Positions 1-4,771 of a stretch of 6,264 bases of DNA are shown here, piece by piece. Every line of letters begins with the position of its first letter. The stretch's first letter is position 1. The translations under genes and the position numbers were made by a program. The notes under the pieces were generated by a model. That model saw only the letters and a program-made list of their open reading frames with translations, did not search any database and was not told the DNA's origin. Origin of the DNA: Aurantimonadaceae bacterium. Its GTDB lineage: Bacteria; Pseudomonadota; Alphaproteobacteria; Rhizobiales; Rhizobiaceae. Where the stretch lies: contig QIIJ01000271.1 in NCBI GenBank assembly GCA_003232595.1, positions 1 through 6,264 on the forward strand. The letters run 5' to 3'.

Positions 1-30
1 AAGCTGCTGAAAGGAGAAAGTGTTGTGCCA

Positions 31-118
31 TTGTTTTGTAACCATATACGATGATGTTATACATCATATATGTGCACTTGTGTAACCATTGTCAAGGGTA
101 TATATCATTATATATGAT
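31..118 (+). promoter_or_regulatory. AT-rich promoter/operator region of the DUF6471 gene
   Basis: Two short palindromes are seen: ATGATG-TTATA-CATCAT at 51-67 and ATCAT-TATAT-ATGAT at 104-118, both with 5-base centres. A 9-base direct repeat TGTAACCAT lies at 37-45 and 81-89, 44 bp apart, and CCATTGT recurs at 28-34 and 86-92. A possible sigma70-type promoter is TTGTCA (89-94), 18 bases, TATGAT (113-118), each one mismatch from consensus; it would place the transcript start just before the ribosome binding site near 126. The second palindrome would then overlap the -10 box, as an operator might. The repeats are observed; the promoter and operator roles are inference. Confidence 0.45.
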
Positions 119-125
119 GACCAAT

Positions 126-129
126 GGAG
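126..129 (+). promoter_or_regulatory. Ribosome binding site deciding the DUF6471 start
   Basis: GGAG lies 7 bases before the ATG at 137. The reading frame is open back to a TTG at 89, but that codon sits inside the AT-rich promoter region and has no such site, so 137 is preferred. Confidence 0.7.
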
Positions 130-136
130 ATTGATA

Positions 137-379
137 ATGGAAGCACGCAAAAAGAACCCTGTTAATGTCGAATACGAAACCAGGGCGAAAAACCTATTGA
201 AAGGAGAATTGAAGAGAAAGGGAATTACATATCGCGATTTAGCCGAAAGACTGAAATCAATAGGCATTCATGAGAATGAGCGGAATCTGAATAACAAGAT
301 TAGTCGAGGGGGTTTTTCGGCGGCATTTTTATTGGAATGCATGGAAGTGCTGGATACACAAACCTTACACATCGTCTGA
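137..379 (+). CDS. DUF6471 domain protein
   Basis: This 80-residue protein matches from memory the DUF6471 pattern, a small domain common in alphaproteobacteria: a basic N-terminal tail, then an 'AKNLLKGELKRKGITYRDLAERL' type segment (about residues 17-39), a short 'GIHENERNLNNKISRG' type segment (about 43-58) and the 'FSAAFLLECMEVL' type helix (about 60-72). The helix pattern, with an LAERL helix followed by N-x-x-NKI-SRG, resembles a Cro/Xre-like helix-turn-helix, so DNA binding is plausible but not established for the family. The domain fills the protein, so it looks full length. The start at ATG 137 is set by the GGAG 7 bases upstream. Codon use is AT-richer than in ycjX or folK. It converges on the membrane protein gene, overlapping its 3' end by 15 bases. 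Palindromes upstream would suit autoregulation, which is inference. Confidence 0.85.
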   Translation: MEARKKNPVNVEYETRAKNLLKGELKRKGITYRDLAERLKSIGIHENERNLNNKISRGGFSAAFLLECMEVLDTQTLHIV

Positions 380-1033
380 GCGGTTTTTCTTGTTTACTTT
401 GTCCACGATTGGAAGCCATGAACTCATCCCGTTGTCCTTGATATCTTCCACAATTTGACGATCTAAAACGGAATTTGCGGTAATATTCTCTCTTGGAATA
501 TCACTAATTTTTAATAACCCATCTTCTCCAGCAAGATCAATCAAACCCTGCTTTACATAGTGAGTAATTTCACTTGTTAACGCCCTCGCTGTGCTGCTGT
601 CTTCGTAATGGATCAAATTCACATTTTTGATAAAGCAGGCAGCTTCCCAAATTTCAAAGGTAGTTTTTTCTTCAGCCCATTGAAGGCTTCCCCATTGGTA
701 CAATTCTTGTTTTTGTTCAATTACCGTTTTGCCTCCACTATCCAAAAACCCGCCCATTTTTGGGGTATGTGTTTTTTCAATTGGAATAGAAGCGCCTTCG
801 GTTAAGGTATCTTCTGGTTTTGGTTTGAACCAAGCATCAAAAGTTCTAACAACAATCGGAAATAAAGTTTCTTGATTATTTTCATATTTATGCAAAAGCC
901 ATATCGCTAACAGCCCCAAAATAATCAAAACAAATCCACTAAAGACATCAAGCAGCATGATGAGACCCGCGAGAACTATCTCCAATGCAAAAAATATATA
1001 TAAGTTTTTTGGTGTTAAATAAGGTGTGCTCAT
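365..1033 (-). CDS. Unrecognised two-helix membrane protein
   Basis: I do not recognise this 222-residue protein. From ATG 1033 it has a short N-terminus, a hydrophobic segment at about residues 11-28, a second at about 31-47, and a basic HKY stop, giving a membrane hairpin that would leave both ends in the cytoplasm. A hydrophilic linker rich in E, K and P follows (about 50-105). The C-terminal domain (about 110-222) has a WEAACFI segment, an alanine/threonine helix, a G-L-I-x-L-A-G-E-x-G turn and an ISDIPRE motif; such 'W..A..(i)...G.l...G......IP' patterns occur in uncharacterised alphaproteobacterial proteins. The frame is open back to a TTG at 1084, but those 17 extra residues look random, and ATG 1033 has a weak GGA 7 bases before it. 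Another frame with a better ribosome binding site begins at 1100. AT-rich, with no partner gene in the window apart from the convergent DUF6471 gene. Confidence 0.65.
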   Translation of the reverse strand: MSTPYLTPKNLYIFFALEIVLAGLIMLLDVFSGFVLIILGLLAIWLLHKYENNQETLFPIVVRTFDAWFKPKPEDTLTEGASIPIEKTHTPKMGGFLDSGGKTVIEQKQELYQWGSLQWAEEKTTFEIWEAACFIKNVNLIHYEDSSTARALTSEITHYVKQGLIDLAGEDGLLKISDIPRENITANSVLDRQIVEDIKDNGMSSWLPIVDKVNKKNRSDDV

Positions 1034-1100
1034 AATGCCATCCAACCAGAAAACCCGCTGGTTGTGGAGTCGAATCTGTTTCAATCTGTATGTAAGTCAT
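948..1100 (-). other. Possible leader reading frame overlapping the membrane protein start
   Basis: An ATG at 1098-1100 follows a strong AAGGTG-type ribosome binding site (minus strand GGAAGGTGAAAATG) and opens a 50-codon frame ending at TGA 948-950. It is a different frame from the membrane protein and overlaps its first 28 codons. It could be a leader that couples translation, the original N-terminus of the membrane gene separated by a one-base change, or chance. The product has no recognisable domain. Confidence 0.25.
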
Positions 1101-1103
1101 TTT

Positions 1104-1151
1104 CACCTTCCGCCAGACTTGGTGCGTTTGCTACCTAAGTCCGAGAAGGTG
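1104..1151. repeat. Nested stem-loop at the edge of the repeat block
   Basis: Outer arms CACCTTC (1104-1110) and GAAGGTG (1145-1151) enclose an inner stem GACTTGGT (1116-1123) pairing with ACC plus AAGTC (1133-1141, one bulged T). It sits directly upstream of the minus-strand membrane protein gene and shares its right arm with the next repeat. The GAAGGTGA octamer occurs on both strands here (1145-1152, 1214-1221 and, inverted, 1103-1110). Confidence 0.5.
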
Positions 1152-1283
1152 ACCGCCTAGCGGGCGGATGAGGGGTTGTGAGCGGAAGCGAACAATAATA
1201 ATATCAAGGAGTTGAAGGTGATATTGTGACCCCTCATCCGACCATTGCTGCGCAATGCCCACCTTCTCTCGCAAGGGAAGAAG
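1143..1283. repeat. Facing pair of RIME-like palindromic units
   Basis: The left unit has GAGAAGGTG (1143-1151), a CCGCC/GGCGG hairpin (1153-1167) and CGGATGAGGGGT (1165-1176). The right unit is the inverse: ACCCCTCATCCG (1229-1240), a CATTGC-TGC-GCAATG hairpin (1243-1257) and CACCTTCTC (1260-1268), with a decayed CTTCTC...GAAG tail to about 1283. The outer sequences are perfect inverted matches (12 and 9 bases) while the inner hairpins differ in sequence but keep pairing. 'CCCCTCATCCG-hairpin-CACCTTCTC' units are widespread in Rhizobiales intergenic regions. Between the units lies another small palindrome, AATATCA (1200-1206) and TGATATT (1219-1225). Confidence 0.75.
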
Positions 1284-1340
1284 AAAAAAATACCAAAAAT
1301 TCTATCCGCACTCCTCCCCAAAGCAGTAGACTGTGTCTAT

Positions 1341-1459
1341 CGCCTCGTGAAACACCGGACCATGGACCGGATGGATCGGTCGGGGCGGCGGTGTCCTTCG
1401 GGTGGGCTACGGTAGCTCACTGGGTGATGAGCCTCGACGCCCGCGTTGCTTTGCAACGC
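1341..1459. other. GC-rich hairpin cluster, candidate structured RNA
   Basis: Several stems are visible: ACACCG (1352-1357) with CGGTGT (1389-1394), enclosing GACCG (1365-1369) with CGGTC (1377-1381); CC-TTCG-GG near 1395-1402; GCTAC-G-GTAGC (1406-1416), which competes with GCTCA (1415-1419)/TGAGC (1428-1432); and GCGTTGC-TTT-GCAACGC (1443-1459) followed by a T-rich stretch. The last resembles a weak rho-independent terminator on the plus strand. I do not recognise a known RNA family; it may equally be more decayed repeat material. Confidence 0.3.
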
Positions 1460-1473
1460 AGATTTCCTGTTTT
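1443..1473 (+). terminator. Weak terminator-like hairpin
   Basis: Perfect 7-bp stem with a TTT loop (1443-1459), followed by AGATTTCCTGTTTTC, which is T-rich but interrupted. No gene lies just upstream on this strand, so it would only make sense as the end of a small RNA. Confidence 0.25.
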
Positions 1474-1515
1474 CATGATCTTGTCCGAAAAGTCTTACAA
1501 CTTTTCGGGATCATG
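1474..1515. repeat. CATGATC...CCGAAAAG palindromic repeat
   Basis: CATGATC (1474-1480) pairs with GATCATG (1509-1515), and CCGAAAAG (1485-1492) with CTTTTCGG (1501-1508); TTGT (1481-1484) bulges on the left arm and an 8-base loop joins them. 'Catgatc-ccgaaaag' palindromes of this kind are familiar dispersed elements in Rhizobiales intergenic DNA (recalled, not searched). Confidence 0.7.
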
Positions 1516-1604
1516 TGACCTCGGTACGTATTCTCCCTGAGATGCGGCCTAGCGTAAGATGAAGCAGAGATGTAACCAGGGCAAGCCCCCCCCAAATTCT
1601 GGCA

Positions 1605-1661
1605 GGGACGCATGATTGCGTCATATAAATTAAATAGATTCGACGGACAATCATGCGTCCC
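1605..1661. repeat. Perfect 14-bp inverted repeat with AT-rich loop
   Basis: GGGACGCATGATTG (1605-1618) is the exact inverse complement of 1648-1661. Inside, CGTC (1619-1622) pairs with GACG (1642-1645) past a two-base bulge, leaving a 19-base AT-rich loop. There is no T-run after either arm, so an ordinary terminator is unlikely; a dispersed palindromic element or a protein-binding cruciform fits better. Confidence 0.7.
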
Positions 1662-1728
1662 GCGTTTCACTCAAATACTTCCAGCCTGCGAATATCGCGT
1701 GGGAACGCACCCCCACAATACCCCTTTC

Positions 1729-1901
1729 ACCGTCACCCCGGAATCGTGGCACACGATATCCGGGGCCTACTATGCACCACTCAAGCAGCGGAATGATCGA
1801 TCATGAAAAATGTTGCGACACCCAATATACGTCAACATCCCGCACTCGCGGCATTCGTCGTTGGGTCCAGGATATCGCTTTCGCAAATCAGGGATGACGG
1901 T
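1729..1901. repeat. Facing pair of GTCAYCCC palindromic units
   Basis: Unit A begins ACCGTCA (1729-1735) and forms a long hairpin: CCCCGGA (1736-1742) with TCCGGGG (1759-1765) and ATCGTG (1743-1748) with CACGAT (1752-1757). Unit B, inverted, ends TGACGGT (1895-1901). Read on the minus strand, B begins ACCGTCATCCC and later has GCGATATCC then GGACCCA, matching A's CACGATATCC then GGGGCCTA. Its hairpin is decayed. Units opening with 'GTCATCCC' and carrying a hairpin are common in alphaproteobacterial intergenic regions. Confidence 0.6.
1793..1804. repeat. 12-base perfect palindrome
   Basis: ATGATCGATCAT is self-complementary and lies between the two GTCAYCCC units. It could be a binding site or simply the edge of a repeat. 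Confidence 0.4.
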
Positions 1902-2076
1902 TTGGAGGATGATAGAACAGTATCCGGAATGGGTTGTGCAAGAGTTTAGATTGATTTTGTCTCACTCCCCACACCCACAATCCAACCTACATCACCTGCA
2001 ACCCAAACCCCAAACAACAAACCGCTGTAAATTCAGTTCAAAACAACTACATTGATGCCGTTGTCGATTCACCTCA

Positions 2077-3552
2077 TTGCGGGCCAATAATCCCTTGCAA
2101 GCAATTACTTCCCTTACTGATGATGCATTGATCGCATTTGATGCACTTGGCAGTGCAGCGCGCAATCTTGTCTCGCCAGGCCTCAGATTTGGCGTCACCG
2201 GTCTTTCTCGTTCAGGAAAAACCGTGTTTATTACATCGCTGGTGCACAACCTTGTCCATGGTGGCCGCCTCCCGCTGTTTTCTGCGCAAGCCTCAGGACG
2301 ACTGGCCCAGGCCTGTCTGCAACCGCAACCAGATGATAATGTGCCGCGTTTCCAATATGAGGACCATTTAAATGCCCTTTTGGAAGATCGCATCTGGCCC
2401 AGTTCCACCCGCGCCATTTCTGAATTGCGGCTGACAATTGAATATGAATCGGCAAGTGCGTGGAATCGTACTTTCGGTCGCGGTCGCATTTCGCTGGATA
2501 TTGTTGACTATCCCGGCGAATGGTTGCTGGATCTGCCGCTGCTGGGCAAAAGCTATGAGGAATGGTCACGCGAAGCACTGGCACTTTCCAGATTGCCCAA
2601 CCGCCTGTCGCTGGCAAAAATCTGGCAGGAAAAGCTCGAGGACATCGATCCGGCAGCGCAAGAAGATGAAACGCTTGCCCGTGAACAGGCCCGTTTGTTT
2701 ACCGACTACCTGCGCGAATGCCGCGGCGACAGAACCGCACTTTCAACCCTGCCACCGGGCAGGTTTTTGATGCCGGGGGATCTTGAGGGTTCACCCGCAC
2801 TGACATTTGCACCGCTGGAACTGGCCCAGGGTGCAACAGCAACCACAGGCAGTTTGCATGCAATGATGGCGCGGCGGTATGAATCCTATAAATCGATTGT
2901 GGTCAAGCCGTTTTTTCGCGATCACTTTGCCCGCCTCGACCGCCAGATTGTACTTGTTGATGTTTTGCAGGCGCTGAATGCCGGCAGGGAAGCGGTGATT
3001 GATCTTGAAAATGCGCTGGCTGACATTCTTGCCTGTTTTCGACCCGGCAGGGCTTCGTGGCTGACTTCACTGTTTTCAACTCGTACCGAGCGCATTCTGT
3101 TTGCTGCAACCAAGGCAGATCACCTGCACCACGAAAACCACGACCGACTGGAGCGATTGCTTTCGCAGATGGTTGACAAGGCGGTGCGTAAGGCAAGATT
3201 TGCCGGTGCCAAGGTCAATGTTGTGGCAATTGCCGCCATCCGCGCCACACGGGAAGCAGAATTGAATGAAGGTGGCGAGAGCCTGCCGGTAATAGTTGGC
3301 ACTCCGATCAAGGGCGAGACTATTGATGGCGAAACATTTGACGGAGAGACCGAAACGGCAATCTTTCCCGGCGATCTTCCAAGAGCACCCGGCCACCTGC
3401 TTGCAAAAAATTCTGACCTCCAGACTGATTTGAATTTTGTTCGTTTTCGTCCGCCCAGACTTGATGAAACCGAAGACGGTATAACCCTGTCCCTGCCCCA
3501 TATCAGGCTGGACCGTGCGCTGGAATTCCTGCTGGGAGATCAATTGCGATGA
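2077..3552 (+). CDS. ycjX: YcjX-family (DUF463) P-loop GTPase-like protein
   Basis: This 491-residue protein has the family's hallmarks: Walker A GLSRSGKT (42-49) followed by VFITSLVHNL; RIWPSSTR-x-ISELRLTIEY (about 105-123); the switch II-like DIVDYPGE (141-148) before WLLDLPLL; and TKAD (345-348) in the place of the G4 NKxD motif. A conserved acidic GET-DGET-FDGET stretch and FPGDLP precede the C-terminal FRPP and a DRALEFLLGD tail. YcjX proteins bind guanine nucleotides, are cytosolic or membrane-associated, and are linked to envelope stress in enterobacteria; the exact role here is unknown. TTG 2077 is the only start-like codon after the in-frame TGA at 2053; TTG 2095 gives an N-terminus nearer the usual one, and neither has a good ribosome binding site. 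The ycjF-like partner follows directly, with no gap between reading frames. Confidence 0.93.
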   Translation: MRANNPLQAITSLTDDALIAFDALGSAARNLVSPGLRFGVTGLSRSGKTVFITSLVHNLVHGGRLPLFSAQASGRLAQACLQPQPDDNVPRFQYEDHLNALLEDRIWPSSTRAISELRLTIEYESASAWNRTFGRGRISLDIVDYPGEWLLDLPLLGKSYEEWSREALALSRLPNRLSLAKIWQEKLEDIDPAAQEDETLAREQARLFTDYLRECRGDRTALSTLPPGRFLMPGDLEGSPALTFAPLELAQGATATTGSLHAMMARRYESYKSIVVKPFFRDHFARLDRQIVLVDVLQALNAGREAVIDLENALADILACFRPGRASWLTSLFSTRTERILFAATKADHLHHENHDRLERLLSQMVDKAVRKARFAGAKVNVVAIAAIRATREAELNEGGESLPVIVGTPIKGETIDGETFDGETETAIFPGDLPRAPGHLLAKNSDLQTDLNFVRFRPPRLDETEDGITLSLPHIRLDRALEFLLGDQLR

Positions 3553-3666
3553 CTGAGGCTCCGGGCAGTCCGGCTGGATCAAACGGCCAGGACCGGCACC
3601 GCCAATCCCGCGCCAGCCCCGGCCACACCAAAACAGCCCCAAAGAAAACCGCGCTCGCAAAAGAAC
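3549..3666 (+). other. Frame-displaced N-terminal stretch of the YcjF-family gene
   Basis: The ycjX stop overlaps an ATG (ATGA, 3549-3552) that has GGGAG (3534-3538) 10 bases upstream, the normal layout for a coupled second gene. That frame gives 48 residues and stops at TGA 3693-3695. The frame of the membrane protein is also open from 3553 without a stop, and its last 21 codons before ATG 3667 (NPAPAPATPKQ..., then basic RKPRSQ) look like the proline-rich, basic N-terminus usual for the family, but it has no ATG, GTG or TTG. A +1 shift between about 3553 and 3604 would join the good start to that stretch and give a protein of about 359 residues. Confidence 0.5.
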
Positions 3667-4629
3667 ATGGCGCAACTGACACTGATATCAGATGAGGCCG
3701 CACAGGCTTCCGCTCAATTGCATGATGAAAACCTGGCTGACACGCTTACACCCCCTCCGGCAATTACACCAAATAAGCGTTTCTCATTTGCCGGATTACT
3801 TATTTTTGCCATCGGTGGTTTGATGTCGCTTGGAATAGGGCTGTCAATTGATCAACTGATCAGCGAACTGTTTACACGCAATACCTGGCTTGGCTGGCTC
3901 GCATCCGGCCTGACACTGATTGTTGTTCTGGCTGTTCTTGCAATAGCTATACGCGAGATTATCGGACTTCGCCGCCTGCAACAGATCGAGACAATGCGAC
4001 TTAAGGCGAAGGAATTGTTACAGGCCAGCGATCAGCGTCGCGCCGGTAAACTGGTTGATCAATTGATGGATATTTATGGTTCACGCCCCGATATGGCGCG
4101 CGCGCGTATCAAAATGGAAAGATATCACGGAGAAATTATCGATGGACCGGATTTGATTAAACTGGCTGAACGCGACCTCCTTCGGCCACTGGATACAAGG
4201 GCGCGGGAGTTGGTACTGAATGCGTCGAAACGGGTGAGTGTGGTTACAGCAATTTCTCCACGCGCGCTTGTCGATATTGCCTATGTCGCGATTGAAAATC
4301 TGCGAGTAATCAGACAATTGTCAGAACTTTATGGCGGACGGCCTGGAATGCTTGGTATGGCAAGGCTGGCCCGCAATGTGATAGGCCACCTTGCTATCAC
4401 CGGCTCCATTGCCATTGGTGACGGCATTATTCAGCAATTCATCGGTCAGGGTCTCGCAGCACGTCTGTCCTCAAGACTGGGAGAAGGTGTTGTTAATGGC
4501 CTGCTGACCGCGCGAGTTGGAATATCGGCCATAGATTTGTGCAGACCACTACCGTTTGCAGCCGAAAAACGCCCGGGAATCGGTGATTTCATCAACGACC
4601 TGGTGGCACTATCAGGCGATGAGAAGTAA
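3667..4629 (+). CDS. ycjF: YcjF/TIGR01620-family (DUF697) inner-membrane protein
   Basis: From ATG 3667 the protein has 320 residues. A short hydrophilic N-terminus with LTPPPAITPNKR (27-38) leads into transmembrane segment 1 (about 41-61, SLGIGLSIDQLI), a loop SELFTRNTWLGW, and segment 2 (about 75-95) ending in the conserved IREIIGL. A basic helical region follows (96-170), then the DUF697 domain (about 200-310) with SPRALVD, ELYGGRPG, a glycine/alanine-rich helical stretch, and RVGISAIDLCRPLPF. It is the usual partner of YcjX and is presumably co-transcribed with it; in Rhizobiales the pair is a conserved core unit, with function unresolved. The start at 3667 lacks a ribosome binding site and the family normally has a longer N-terminus, so the true protein probably begins upstream (see 3549-3666). 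The remaining body is intact. Confidence 0.9.
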   Translation: MAQLTLISDEAAQASAQLHDENLADTLTPPPAITPNKRFSFAGLLIFAIGGLMSLGIGLSIDQLISELFTRNTWLGWLASGLTLIVVLAVLAIAIREIIGLRRLQQIETMRLKAKELLQASDQRRAGKLVDQLMDIYGSRPDMARARIKMERYHGEIIDGPDLIKLAERDLLRPLDTRARELVLNASKRVSVVTAISPRALVDIAYVAIENLRVIRQLSELYGGRPGMLGMARLARNVIGHLAITGSIAIGDGIIQQFIGQGLAARLSSRLGEGVVNGLLTARVGISAIDLCRPLPFAAEKRPGIGDFINDLVALSGDEK

Positions 4630-4648
4630 GGATTATAATGCAACATAT

Positions 4649-4723
4649 TGTGATTCCAAAAATGGTTTCACTTTTTAGCAAAGAAGGATTACGTTAACCA
4701 ATAACGTGGATATTGGAATCACA
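4649..4723. promoter_or_regulatory. 11-bp inverted repeat with inner hairpin upstream of the exported protein gene
   Basis: TGTGATTCCAA (4649-4659) is the exact inverse complement of TTGGAATCACA (4713-4723). Between them lies ACGTTA-ACCAA-TAACGT (4691-4707). Each outer arm contains a GANTC site (4652-4656, 4716-4720), and a third GANTC lies at 4741-4745. It is between the ycjF-like gene and the exported protein gene. No T-run follows, so it does not look like a terminator; an operator or cell-cycle methylation-sensitive region is a guess. Confidence 0.4.
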
Positions 4724-4771
4724 GGCACTATTGGGTCATGGACTCGTAAGCCTATCTATCGGGAATATCAT

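Larger units (their letters stand above)
1034..2076. other. About 1 kb gene-free, repeat-rich intergenic region
   Basis: No open frame here is convincing: those present lack domains, have unnatural composition and run across the palindromes. The stretch holds a CACCTTC/GAAGGTG stem (1104-1151), a facing RIME-like pair (1143-1268), a GC-rich hairpin cluster (about 1341-1459), a CATGATC palindrome (1474-1515), a run of eight C (1586-1593), a 14+4 bp hairpin (1605-1661), a facing pair of GTCAYCCC units (1729-1901) and a 12-base perfect palindrome ATGATCGATCAT (1793-1804). From about 1965 to 2050 the plus strand is strikingly C- and A-rich with few G; I see nothing in it beyond the likely leader of ycjX. 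Confidence 0.75.

Noticed and set aside
1..54. Possible tail of an upstream gene (frame 1, TGA at 52-54)
   Set aside because: Only 17 codons are visible and another frame closes at 37-39, so there is nothing to decide between coding and non-coding.
1002..1012. A-AAA-AAC slippery heptamer in the membrane protein frame
   Set aside because: A -1 slip there would lead to a stop at 948-950 after about 20 codons; no stimulatory structure was seen, so programmed frameshifting is unlikely.
1226..1540. Open frame of 104 codons (+) in the repeat region
   Set aside because: It runs through the RIME-like unit, the hairpin cluster and the CATGATC palindrome, has no domain and an unnatural composition.
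1586..1593. Run of eight C as a phase-variation tract
   Set aside because: It is not inside or just upstream of a credible gene, so slippage would have no obvious effect.
1605..1661. Rho-independent terminator
   Set aside because: The stem is followed by no T-run on either strand and the loop is 19 bases.
1104..1901. CRISPR array
   Set aside because: The repeats are inverted pairs of different families with no regular direct-repeat spacing.
1473..2055. Several 64-81 codon open frames on both strands
   Set aside because: They cross palindromic repeats, have no ribosome binding site and no recognisable sequence.
1992..2617. Long minus-strand frames opposite the start of ycjX
   Set aside because: They are antisense to a strongly recognised ycjX coding region and have the arginine/alanine-rich look of shadows.
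3076..3675. 199-codon minus-strand open frame opposite the end of ycjX
   Set aside because: It is a shadow of conserved ycjX sequence, including the TKAD motif, and has no domain of its own.
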